Positions 39,701 to 50,922 of a DNA stretch of 64,000 nucleotides are shown in pieces. The position numbers were made by a program, and so were the translations under genes. The DNA lies in the NCBI GenBank assembly GCA_963920705.1, contig OY987231.1, forward strand, positions 7,929,424-7,993,423, read 5' to 3'. Positions within the stretch are counted from its first letter, which is position 1, and each line of letters opens with the position of its first letter. Under the pieces are notes generated by a model, which made no database searches, had not been told where the DNA came from, and saw only the letters and a list, made by a program, of their open reading frames with translations. Source of the stretch: Odiellus spinosus (lineage: Eukaryota > Arthropoda > Arachnida > Opiliones > Phalangiidae).

Positions 39701-42700
39701 CGAAAAATACAATCGCTTTCTGGTTGATGCCGAAGATTCGGGCGCGGAGGATGACGCCGTAGAAACCATCGAAGACGAAGAGGAAGCTATGAGAACGCCC
39801 GAAGTTGACGTAGAAGTGAATGAACAACTAGATTATGACATATCCCCGGATGACGTCGAAAATATCGTTGTGACCCCTGACCTCGGAGATGACAAGGAGG
39901 AAGATCAAGTCGAAAGTATTGAACTAGATTTATCTCGGTATTTCAACTCTCTAGGCGCGAGCCCGGAGAAGGTGCCAGAAAAAACTCACACCCCGTCGTC
40001 TAAACTGTATTACTGCCGCCATTGTTCCTTCAAAAACGCCGAGAAAAAGTCCGTAGTTGGTCATTTGAGCGTTCACACCGGAACCAAACCCTACCAATGT
40101 CGTATATGCGGTATGGTCTCCAATTGGAAGCACGTCATCTTACGCCACGTAAAAATGCGTCACGGTGGTGGCCTCGATGACGTCAAGAACAGGCTAAACT
40201 ATGTCGAGAACAACAGCGTTATCGAACTTACTGGTTACCCTGAGTTAGCCAGCGTCAGACCGACGAAAGACCCTCCCAAATTGAAAAAGGTTACGCCAGT
40301 CAGCACTCCGAAAACCGACAACCTATTTACTTGCGAAATGTGTCCCTACACTTGCGAGAAGCTATGCTACATGCATTTCCATATTAAGCAACACAAGCCC
40401 AGGGAAGGAGCCAACGTTAAATGCCCGTATTGCGATTATTGGGTCAATTTTAAGAAGACTTTGAATCGCCATTTGAAAGTACACCAAGAGAAGACCGAGG
40501 AGTTCCCGCAAGAAGAGACTCTTATACCGGACGTCACTTTTAACGAAGGCGAAAACGAATACCAAGAAGGTGAAGAATTCATGCAAGTTCAATTGCCCCC
40601 TCCGAAAAAGAATGGGCAGAAGAAATTTAAATGTGATTTTTGTCCTTATACGACCGAAAAAAAGCGCCACAAATTGTACCATACTCAGTTCCACCGCCCC
40701 AACAAAGCCGCGCCTTTTAAGTGCGACTACTGCAGTTACTGGGCTATGCATAGTCACCTCATTACTCAACACAGAAAGAAATGTCACCCGGATGATAACA
40801 ATGGATTACCCACGTTTACAAACCCGACTGAAGAAAGAATACCCCCCGCGGTGGAAATCTTCCTACCATCAAAATCACTATTAAATCAACAACCACAGCT
40901 TGAAACCGAACCCGTGGTGAACTTAACCGAAAACGAAGTTGTGGTGACTGAGCATAATGGCAAGAAAATTCGAATGATAAAATGTCGTTACTGCCCTATG
41001 ATGAACCGACGTCGATCTAATGTCAGGGCCCATGAAGAGATGCATTCCGAAATAAAAAACTCCAAGTTTCCTTGTACGGTATGCAATTACCAATGCAATA
41101 GTCAGGGCGTACTTACCAGTCACTTTAAACTTCACACGGCCGAAGAGGAAAAACTGCAACTAGAAGCGGGAGCCGGAAGCACCATCGACTTTGATTTCTT
41201 GAATCAGGCTACTTACGTTCCAAAAACTCCTCCCTCTTCTTCAGTTCCTAAATCACCAGGAGGCCGATTCACGTATTTCTGTCCTAGTTGCCCAGCCATG
41301 TTCAAGAGTCGATCCGATTACCAAACTCATTCGTCATTCCACGGATCCAGCTTCCCATTCGCCTGCGATCGGTGTAATTACAGGGCTAGGCATAAGCCTC
41401 ACCTTCATAAACATTTCCTCGTGCATTCCGATGGATATACTGCCAGACGCGAGGCAGCTCAACCTTCTTCCGGTCAAGCGACTCCTGTAACAGCTCAGAG
41501 TCCCAAAGGTCCCGCGTCCTCTGATGAAGGACAACTTCAGCCAGATGATAGCGGAAATTCCAGTACACAAATGAGCAGCGTCAATCAAATGCTGTTATTG
41601 GAAGAACGAGAAACCTCCATGTTTCTGGAAAAAGGTTTTGGCAAGCAGACACCCAAGGTCAACCAATGCCCCAACTGTCCGGCCACCTTCCAAAAACCAT
41701 CTGTTCTAACCTTTCATAAATACTTACACGGAGTAAATGGAAAATATTACTGCCCCCATTGCGACTACTCGGTCAACGAAATTAAAAACCTAAAAACCCA
41801 TCAAAAATTACATCCAGTCAAAGCTTCGACCGTCAGGACAGTCTTAAAAATATTCTCGTGTAATAAATGCCCCGCCGTTTTTACGAAAAACAACCGATAC
41901 GTCAAACACATAGAATATCACGGCAAGGACAATAAGTTTACGTGCGAGCGGTGCGATTTTTCCGTCAATCTCTTAATTTCGTTGGTTAAGCACCGCAGCG
42001 TTCACAAAAAAGAAATGGCTACCGAACAGAAGGGGGTGGCAGCCATCGCGTCTCCTAATTCCTCCTCGGTCATGCCAACAGTTTCGGAAGAACCAACCCC
42101 GGAACTTGATGCCGAGAAACAACCGGACGTCGCCAAACCGGATATCAAAGAGAAAGTAACCTATTGCTGTAATCGATGCCCTTACTTCCACGTCAGGCGC
42201 GACGCCATGATGAACCATCATAAACGGCACACGGCTAACGCCGCCATTCATTGTCCTCATTGCGACTATAGCACCGTACAAGCATCCTTTCTCAGGGATC
42301 ATATCAAATGGCATTTCCAACCGCAGAAGCTGATTAAACCCAATTCTTTCATGAAATATTCGGAGCTGGAAGTCTGGTCCGTAAAGGACGAGAAGCGCTT
42401 AATGCTGTTTAAAGATCACGGCGAGGATAAAGAAAACGAAAGATTTAATTCGCCCATGATGGACGATTCGGACAATGAAATTATAGAAGTCCCAACGCCG
42501 CTTAAGCCACCGGCCTTGGAAATTACTATCGACGATAACCCGGATTTAGCCCAATCCGCGCTTCAGAAAAGCAATCAATTGGAAGTATTATTAACCGACG
42601 TTTTCAAACCTAGCGTTCGCAAACTAATGGACAGTCCCGAAACTCCGGCAGCCAAAAAACGAAAACTCGAAGATTCCCAAACCGAAGATTCTGACGCGGA

Positions 42701-45700
42701 AAAGCTCGTCATTGACCACGAGTATATCTCCAAAGAACTGCGAAGCCCTACTCCTCGATGCGAAAACGGTTACCTTTCGACTTCTATCATTGAAGAAGAG
42801 GTTGAAGAAGAGTACGAACACCGAGAATACGTTCCCGATGACCCGCCAGCACCGCCACCTGTCGTAATAGAGCCTGCCAAACCTACAAAGATCACTTGCG
42901 AAATCTGTCCCTACACTACCGACCAACTATGTACCATGCAGATTCACAAAACACGACATGAACCCCGAGAAGGTGCCAAATTCAAGTGCCCGAGATGCAA
43001 TTACTGGACTAGTGACATTAAAAGCATGAAAAGACATTTAAAGCTTCACAATCAAAAGGAAGCTGAAGAGGAAGACGATACGTCAGCAAAGAACGCCGCG
43101 GAAGACGATACGTCAGCAAAGAACGCCGCGGAAGACGATACGTCAGCAAAGAACGCCGCGGAAGACGATACGTCAGCAAAGAACGCCGCGGAAGACGATA
43201 CGTCAGCAAAGAACGCCGCGGAAGACGATACGTCAGCTAAAAACGCCGCGGAAGACGATACGTCAGCTAAAAACGCCGCGGAAGACGATACGTCAGCTAA
43301 AAACGCCGCGGAAGACGATACGTCTTCTAAAAACGACGCGGAAGCCGATACGTCTGCCAAGAACACGGAAATCGATATGTCATCCAAGAACGCCGCGGAA
43401 GGCGATGCGTCAGCCAAGAACGCCGCGGAAGCCGATACGTCAGCCAAGATCGCCTCGGAAGTCGACTCGTCAGTCGATATCGCCGCGGAAGTCGACTCGT
43501 CAGTCGATATCGCCGCGGAAGTCGACTCGTCAGTCGATATCGCCGCGGAAGTCGAAACATCAGCCAAGAACATCGCGGAAGTAGATACGTCAGGCAAGAG
43601 CGCAGCGGGAGTCAAAACATCAGTCAAGAACACAGCGGAAGTAGATACGTCAGGCAAGAGCGCAGCGGGAGTCAAAACATCAGTCAAGAACACAGCGGAA
43701 GTAGATACGTCAGGCAAGAACGCAGCGGATGATCTAAGGAAACCTGCGGAAGTTGACCAATTGGAGACTCAGAATATAGATGAAGCTAGAAACGCCATCG
43801 ATGACCAAGAAGTTATCGACGCGGTCGAAAATATGCTACAAGAAACCCGTTTCGACGATGAAATGGACTTAACGTCCTCGGTTCACGATCAAGACGACGT
43901 TCTAGAGCGAGTCGAAATGAACTATAGAGATTTGGACGAAGTGAAGGAAAACGATCAAAACAAAACACCACCGACCAGTCGGCTCAACGAAGACGAAGAG
44001 ATGGAGGTAAACACGCTCGAAGAAGATAGTAGTGAAATTAATCATACCTACGCCGAGTTCGAAGGTTCGCCGGAAGCAACAGGTGAAGATTGCAAGATCG
44101 ATGGGAAAGCTACAATGGAACCTATTAATTTTATCAATTATAATAAATCGGCTGCGCCAGCGCCGGTTTCTTCGGAGAAACGTCACCAAGAAATGGTCAA
44201 ACTGACTCCAGCAGGATCTTCGGAAAATAGCCCAAAAACAGTTTTTGAATGCAAAACCCTAGAAAATATTGCAGTGTTGACAGAAAAAAACCAAGAAATT
44301 GGTTCTGACTCTAACCCAATATCTTCTGACCTACATAACATTAAGAAAACAGCGGAAAATGCCCAAACTTCTTCAGAAAATAGTCAAGCTGATATAGTAG
44401 ATTCGCCTGAAAACAACACGAAAGAAATATGTGTACTTACTCCAGCAGTTTCGCCGGATAATAGACTACAAGAAATAAATGAACTAACACCAGATGAATC
44501 GCCAGAAAATAGCCCACAGAGTGAATGCGAATCTACTCAATTATCCTCGGAAAGTAACCCAAAAGAACCAGACACAATTCCAGAAGTGTCAGAAAATAAA
44601 TTTCAAGAAATCTCTGAGCCAGCACCCGAAGTGTCTTCACCGAATGCTTTGTCACCCGGTATTACGCTAGTTACGGAATCCACCGAAAATACACGGAAAG
44701 AAAGCGAACCAGCTGTAAGCTCCGCTAAACACAACCCAGAACAAAAATTGGATGGGATCCCCTCAACATCCATTGAAAACGAATTACCTCTATCACCCAT
44801 ATCTAGCGAAGATATTCAAGAAGAATGTTTTTCGGAACCGGAAGTCGAAGAAAAGGACAAAATTGAAGAATTAGCCATACCATCTCCAGTATCCATCGAA
44901 GACAACTCTGACCTGGAGCCAAAATTGCAAGAAAGGGCTAATGAAAACATACTTGTACCTGCAAGTAGTAATAAGGACCAGAAGCCCGTAACGTCACCGG
45001 AATCAAATCAAAATAGTCAAGGTCAGAAGCCAAATGACGAATCCATTGTAGATTCTGAAAATCTTCAAGCTTCCAAAGAAATAACTTTACTACCCTCACC
45101 AATAACCCCTGAAACACCTCCCCAAGATGATAAAAATGATCGGGATGAAGATAACAGTTCGAGTTCACCCCTTGATGAAGATGAAACCAAAGAAGTTGCG
45201 AAACAAACGCCTGAAAACATTATCGAAAACGAAAACTTAGAAACACTCAAATTGGCCCGCGGCGAAGACGATCCAGAAATATTGGACGAAGGACATCAAG
45301 GCGTAGTTACACCGGAAGATTCGAGTTTTGAAAATGTAGACGCCAAAGAACCTGATAATGTAATTCAGTCCCAACTTCTGAAAGCGTACTTCTCGTCCGA
45401 TGTCACTTTCCCTCGGGAGGACACGAGTTCTCAAGAAAATGATACTAAAAGTTCAATGGATGACGATTCCGTCGCGGAAAGCAAATCTGCTTCGGAAATT
45501 CAATCGCCAGTTGATATGGAAACGTCGGAAAAACCAGTCGAAACTTCAGTAAACCACGAACCGTCGTCTTCGATCAAAGATAGCATCAAAATTCTATCTT
45601 TCGAGGACCTATCTCCGGAAGCGGCCTCTCTTCACGCGGAACCTAGTCCAGCTCCTTCAATTGCCAACGAAGATGCTCCTGTTTCGTCCGTAGATATGGA

Positions 45701-46793
45701 TAACATTGAAGATGATATGGAGCAAGATGAGGCGGACTTATCCCAAAGCGAAATTGACATGTCGGATATGATTATCCACGAAGAATCTGAGTCGAATCCT
45801 TCTCAAGTCGAATCTAAGGATGAACTTAACTTTAAAGGTATACTCCAGGATAAACTTTTTTAACATTCTAAAATAAAAAAGCTCATTTGAAAACACACAA
45901 AACCGATATCATTTTTTCTAAATTACGTCATGTAGATCAATCAATTGAATATTTTGGATAGTAACATTTTAAATATTTAACGAAAAATGCAAAGCTGAAT
46001 GTTTTTTGTTTTAAAATATGCAGCTGTCGTTATAAACTAGAATTCTTTTAAAAGGGATGGTGAAGATGTAATGATCTTTTATTGATTCTGCTTATAAATA
46101 TAGAACATATTTGCATAGGAAAACATTAGTAATTGTCTTCGGAAACTTTCAGATTTTGGTTTACAATTAAAGTAGAAACTAATAAAAAGACGCCCCTGTA
46201 CCTTTTCTTAATAAAAATCCCCGAGACACTTGCCGCGGCACACTCTCTGAATAGCCCTAAACCTCGTTCTTGATTAGTATTGCACCTTCAAGAGCGCGTG
46301 TCGCGGTAATTTTACGAACCCAAAGGTGCCAGTGTCTTTTTAATTAGTCGAAGGTTTTTCTTTTAATTCAGTGCTAAAGTCTGAATCTTTCCTATTTTTT
46401 CTGCGCAATTCTGACAAGTACATTTCTCGAATGTTTAAATTTAATAGTAGAATCGATAAAAAAATCATTTCATTTTCTTTTGCACCCCCTCTTTAATTGT
46501 CGATCTTTTTCCTTTAACCAATGAATTTCCCCACAGTGGACGATAATTCCGCTAACGATTTTAACGAACAACCAGTAAACGCGGCGGACCAGGAAGCCAG
46601 CGATATTTTACTGAATATGGCGTCGGAGTTTTTTTCCAACGGTAGCACCAGGACTTCCACGAACAATCTCAATTCTCAGGACGGTACCGTCGAATGGCCA
46701 GCGGAAATACCCAATAAGAACGATGTTTTGGCTAATCTTCTAATGAACGCTGGTGTGTATTCAGACGACGAGAACTCTAATCCCTTACTATAA
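36795..46793 (+). CDS. Giant poly-C2H2 zinc-finger protein with acidic repeat tail
   Basis: Exon 36795..45837 (over 9 kb, 3014 codons and one base) is joined to 46537..46793: donor AAAG|GTATAC, acceptor TTTCCCCACAG. The total is about 3,100 residues. I count about 33 C2H2 fingers (C..C.12.H.3-5.H) between residues 17 and 2080, mostly as adjacent pairs separated by long acidic or Ser/Pro linkers, for example CSKCDYVCGSKRVLAAH and CPHCPFVSRYQANFYRH at the start and CEICPYTTDQLCTMQIH near the end. At least one (FMCSTCFYRSNWEWDITKH) lacks a normal final His. Basic PAKKRK and SAKKAK stretches are likely nuclear signals. The C-terminal third is acidic and disordered, with a 10-residue repeat array. 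The family suggests a nuclear DNA/chromatin-binding regulator, but I cannot name an orthologue. The ATG follows a probable 5' UTR acceptor at 36634. An unspliced form would end at 45863, next to AATAAA at 45872. Confidence 0.9.
43071..43730 (+). repeat. In-frame 30-bp (10-residue) repeat inside the zinc-finger gene
   Basis: About 22 units encode variants of EDDTSAKNAA. The first five are identical in DNA (GAAGACGATACGTCAGCAAA, then GAACGCCGCG), the next three share synonymous GCTAAA, and later units diverge (EVDSSVDIAA three times, EVDTSGKSAA/GVKTSVKNTA alternating). One unit is a codon shorter. Identity at synonymous sites points to recent slippage or unequal exchange rather than protein-level selection. 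Copy number is probably polymorphic. Confidence 0.95.
45864..46536 (+). other. Last intron of the zinc-finger gene / alternative 3' end
   Basis: Intron 45838-46536 has a stop codon 24 bp in and AATAAA at 45872-45877, so reading through the donor would give a short alternative tail (GILQDKLF) and could be polyadenylated at once. Near 46450 a degraded TTAA-MITE end (AATCGATAAAAAAATCATTT, then CTTTAA) is visible. Confidence 0.45.
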
Positions 46794-46817
46794 GGGAAAT
46801 AATATTGTAAATTCTTT

Positions 46818-46958
46818 AGTATGAACTGCGGATTGTTTCCAATTCCGAATGACCAACTTCCGTCTTCCGCTTGATCTTCGGCAGTTTATCCAAAAAGTCT
46901 TCAAAACTCTTATCTTTGCCAAAGTAGAAGTTATACGAAGCGGTCGGTGGAAGAACGT
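46818..46958 (-). other. Orphan putative terminal coding exon (- strand)
   Basis: Read on the - strand after the acceptor ATTAATTTAG there are about 46 codons of plausible protein, containing WYRIPDDVLPPTASYNFYFG and KDKSFEDFLDKLPKIKRKT and ending at a stop at 46818, only 25 bp from the convergent zinc-finger stop. Codon use resembles the real genes here. The exon needs a preceding exon ending in phase 1. The cytochrome b5 gene upstream ends its exon 2 in phase 0 and has its own terminal exon and AATAAA before this point, so I cannot attach it. The product is not recognised; it may be the last exon of a larger, unseen - strand gene or a fragment. Confidence 0.4.
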
Positions 46959-47331
46959 CATCCGGAATACGGTACCAATCTTCTAAATTAATTACCCACG
47001 ATAAATGGGTGATTGTTGTTAATATTTAAATATATATATATTTTTCCAGTTTCCTAAAATAGGAAACCTTAAAAATTTATTTCCTATGTAAAAAGATTAA
47101 CCTCGCGAAGTTTAAGTGTATTAAAATTCAACAAGTTCTTGTAATTAATTTTTATTTATAACAAAAACACTTTTTTTTTTCATTAATTTGTTGAAAAATA
47201 CTTGCAATTGAAATACTTGTATAATAGCGCGTAATTTAATTATTCCTACGCTCTTACGTTGATTACATTTAGGTTCGTAATTCATTTAAAATAGTTATGT
47301 TTTTTAAATATTTTTTTCTTCATTTTCAATG

Positions 47332-50300
47332 TCAATTCATTGATAATGTTGATAGTATCGAAGATGATCGCCATATATGAAGATTCAATCGTTCACTCTG
47401 AAAAATCAAATTCATGATAAGTATTTAAGTACCGTACAATTTTATGTAAAGAAGTAGTAGACGAGAAATCATTTATTTCTTCTTTAGAGTTTAGAGATCT
47501 TAAAAGGGAGCCTGAAGGAAAAATCAAAAGCTCTATTTCTAAAGTTTAAATTCGCGAGCTCTGACAAGGATTGGCTGAATCGACTCGGGTGTCGATAGGT
47601 GGTGGACACTTTTCATTACTGATCGCGTGGAAGACCGCTGATAGTATTTATGAATGGTAAGTATCGAACCTCAATTAATACTCCTATGCAATATTTTTCC
47701 ATTTCTTCTTTGGCTTCGTTACTGTGGCCAACTCCTCGAAATGAGAATGTGGCATCAGTTCCAGCATTCTCCATTATGATTTCGTCACCTCCAGGATGCT
47801 ACAAAAATTTATTTAAAAAAATTAAGATTTAAAAGTAGTTCTTTAGTTCTAATGATACAAGCTTGTTGATAAGTTAGTTTTCACAAAAGGAGGTAAATGC
47901 CTTTCCTACAATATTGCCAACCACTTGTGATCGCAAACTGAAGCGGAGATAAAAGCAGAGCTTCCAGAGTACCTATAAATACCTATAATTCCCAGGTGGT
48001 CCTATAAAAACCTATAATTCGTAAATTTATCCTATAAATACCTATTTTTTTGGTAACGTTGATTAAAATGCACTGAGAAAGTAAAAAAAAAAACTTATGT
48101 ATGTTAATTTTGTTTCGTTTAAGCTCGGTTAAAAGATACGTTCAACATTAGTTTTAAAGATTTCAATAAAAAAACCTCCGGATTTATCAAAATGTCAGAG
48201 AATTTAAATATTGTCCGTTAGAAACCGTATTCTAAAATTTTCCATCAATTTTAAATCCGTCACGAGTCCAGCTACACAATTCGGCAATTTTGCGTCGTCT
48301 GCTTGTTCTTGTAAGTTCTTCACTCTCGGCAAGAAGGATCAGATAAGGAGAGGAAAAGTGGGAACGGCGCGGCTCCTACTGCGTCGGCCTAAACTCCCAC
48401 TCTGGGAGAACGGGGGACATACGGGGGTAGAGATGCTTCGTGGTAAATTGTTGTCACGTGGGTAAAACGAATCCTTTATGAGACGCCCTAGCTAGCGACC
48501 ACGTGACAACAGTTTACCTCGAGAATTTCCTATCCCCCCTTTCCACCCGAGTGGGAGGTTGGCTCTTCTCTCTCTAACTCAGCCCCACTTTTCCTCTCCT
48601 TATCTGATCCTTCTTGCTCTCGGTCAACGGATGTATAGTCCGGTTTTCGAAGTGTTTCTCGCGGTCTTAAAGTCTTATTTTACGATAATCGGTAATATTT
48701 AGCGTAAGTTGCATCATTTTATTGCAGTTTTGGTCTTAACATATCGCGAAATTATCGAAATAAGTTTAAATCGAATCTACGCGTTCTTGACGAGTCATTG
48801 AATCGGCCGTTTAGCGCTATTGTTCCCGTGGAATTTTGAAAAGCTACCGATGTCCCTAGCTCTATTTGGTGAGTGAAATTTAATTTAAACATTATGCATT
48901 CGATTTTCGAGTGACTAGCGTTATCAATTTCCATTGTTTAAATTAGTCGGAAATTAGGCTTAACAAGGGTACGTAGAGATCGTGTGATTTGATAGCTCAT
49001 CGTTATCTCCAAGAAACGTTTTTAAAATTGTTGGATTCTATACCTAGACACAATTTTTCTACATGTTAGTTAATTTAGGACCCATACACTTTCTAGAAAT
49101 TCGGAGCCCCTGTCAAATTTTCCAAATAGACTACAGCTTACTTAGCCCGAGTGTGGCGTAGCCACTACTCTTGAATATATAATCTCCTTCTTATAAAACT
49201 CCAATATTTTATTTATTATATTACAACTAATATGACGTAATTTTGAACCCATAAAGATCCTATAAATCTCCTATAATTTTGAACCTATAATACCTATTAC
49301 CAGAAATAGATGAACCGAAATTATCAACGAGAGCTTAGATTGGGAAATGCATTTTATTTGGAGTGAATGGGGAGGGTAAGCACTGGGGGAATGGGCTTCC
49401 TCGGCCTCAATGAAATACCGAGGAGGATCTTGGGAAACTGATCGCCCCACGTAGCGACGGCTGCAAACCAAGCCAGGTGGCGCATTCAACGTTTCTCGGC
49501 TAGGCGAAATTCCGCGGGGGAGGGGGCTACAACTGTCGTCTAAGAGAGGGGAAACGGAGAACTTGCCTGTGGCGTTAGAGGAATAGCTCGTTGATAATTT
49601 CGGTTCATCTATTTCTGCTATTACTTTTTGTGAACTTTGTACTGGGAGCCATGTAAAAGCTAGCAGTTCATTTTAAGGACTGATATTTTCTTGACAGAGC
49701 TCGCAAGTCAGTATTTCGAATTGCAGTCAAGGTATAGCCTAATTTATAAAAACCATGGGCTATAGAAAATTTCACTCTTTCTTTCCCAGTTACTTTTATT
49801 GCGGGTTTGCCAGTACCTTGGCGAGTTAAATTTAGTTTGAATTAGGATAATTCCCAAAGCTGAACCATTAAGCCCGAGGTTAAGCCATTCTCTCTACCAA
49901 GAAGGATCAGATAAGGAGAGGAAAAGTGGGGCTGCGTTGAGTTAGAGAGAGAAGAGCCAACCTCCCACTCGGGTGGAAAGGGGGATAGGAAATTCTCGAG
50001 GTAAACTGTTGTCACGTGGTCGCTAGCTAGGGCGTCTCATAAAGGATTCGTTTTACCCACGTGACAACAATTTACCACGAAGCATCTCTACCCCCGTCTG
50101 TCCCCCGTTCTCCCAGAGTGGGAGTTTAGGCCGACGCAGTAGGAGCCGCGCCGTTCCCACTTTTCCTCTCCTTATCTGATCCTTCTTGTCTCTACTTCAT
50201 GTTTCGATTCTCAAGTTAACGAAAATCATGTTTGAAGCCAATATCCTCCTTTTTTTTTAAATCATTGTAAGATGTCCAGAGGGGCTATTCACAATTGATA

Positions 50301-50729
50301 GATTTTTAAAAAGGATCAAAACATTTTTTAACCATTCCTAACTGATCGATTTTTAAAAAAATCGAAATGGTTTAGGGAAGGTTAGGATTAGTTTTTTTTT
50401 GCATAGTCCATTTCCCTGGATCTTTTGGACCTAAAGCGTCCAAAGTCCAGACTCACCAATTTTAAAAACTTGGTGACGTCATATATTCTATCTCTGACGA
50501 CAATCCAACAATCATTTGGCGAACTATGATCGCTGACTTCTGATAAGGTGTAAAACGGTAGACATTTTTCGTCTAATCTCTCCTGGCTGTCAATTGATGG
50601 CATGCTTTTATTTTGAATCTCCTGACAATCGCTGCTGTCAGACTCGGAACACCTATCAATAGTTTCCAATTTATTTATTTCTTCCATGCCGTCAAGACTG
50701 CAATCTCGTGTTTCGGGTAATTCACGCAT
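47332..50729 (-). CDS. Cytochrome b5 haem-binding domain protein
   Basis: Three exons on the - strand: 50729..50457, 47798..47670, 47397..47332, all joined in phase 0, give 155 residues. Residues 1-57 are an acidic, Ser-rich leader with no signal peptide. From about 58 the cytochrome b5 fold follows: FYTLSEVSDHSSPNDCWIVV, then RIYDVTKFLKL; exon 2 opens with HPGGDEIIMENAGTDATFSF and RGVGHSNEAKEEMEKYCIG. The two axial haem ligands are the His of HPGG and the His of VGHS, both present. Exon 3 (SERLNLHIWRSSSILSTLSM) follows a good TTTTTCAG acceptor but is not conserved in families I know, so the C-terminus is less sure. No clear membrane anchor is seen, suggesting a soluble electron carrier. AATAAA lies at 47156-47151. 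The 2.7-kb first intron contains three MITEs. Confidence 0.85.
48330..48616 (+). mobile_element. MITE with 7-bp target duplication, copy 1 (cytochrome b5 intron 1)
   Basis: The 287-bp body starts CAAGAAGGATCAGATAAGG and ends CCTTATCTGATCCTTCTTG, with inverted termini of about 35 bp (on to AGAGGAAAAGTGGG). CTCTCGG flanks it at 48323-48329 and 48617-48623. It is GC-rich relative to its surroundings and contains CACGTG twice in inverted context (GTTGTCACGTGG and CCACGTGACAAC). No coding capacity. Confidence 0.85.
49301..49617. mobile_element. Second MITE family with 7-bp target duplication (cytochrome b5 intron 1)
   Basis: It starts CAGAAATAGATGAACCGAAA and ends TTTCGGTTCATCTATTTCTG. The inverted termini extend at least 30 bp to TTATCAACGAG/CTCGTTGATAA. 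CTATTAC is duplicated exactly at 49294-49300 and 49618-49624. The 317-bp body is non-coding and unrelated to the copies at 48330 and 49898. Confidence 0.85.
49898..50188 (-). mobile_element. MITE with 7-bp target duplication, copy 2, inverted relative to copy 1
   Basis: The 291-bp body is nearly the exact reverse complement of 48330-48616, including GTAAACTGTTGTCACGTGG and the GGCCGACGCAGTAGGAGCCG segment. TCTCTAC is duplicated at 49891-49897 and 50189-50195. Independent target duplications show two separate insertions, and the low divergence suggests recent activity. Confidence 0.85.
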
Positions 50730-50887
50730 GGTTTATGATACGTCTGCAAAAGTCATTAAAATCAAAATTAATTCAGTCTCTACGTCTGTCAGTGGGAGCG
50801 CTAAAAGATACACGCAAAGCTAAATCATGAACTTCGTTGCAAATTCCGGTTGAACTTGAAGTTTTATTTCAAATCAAGCGGTGAGTG

Positions 50888-50922
<35 letters not shown>

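Noticed and set aside
43018-43717. Antisense open frames of up to 221 codons over the zinc-finger gene repeat
   Set aside because: They are shadows of the sense 30-bp repeat; the sense frame is embedded in a 3,000-codon coding exon.
46818-46958. Terminal exon of the cytochrome b5 gene
   Set aside because: Reading phase does not match exon 2, and an in-phase exon with stop (47397-47332) and an AATAAA at 47151 lie before it.
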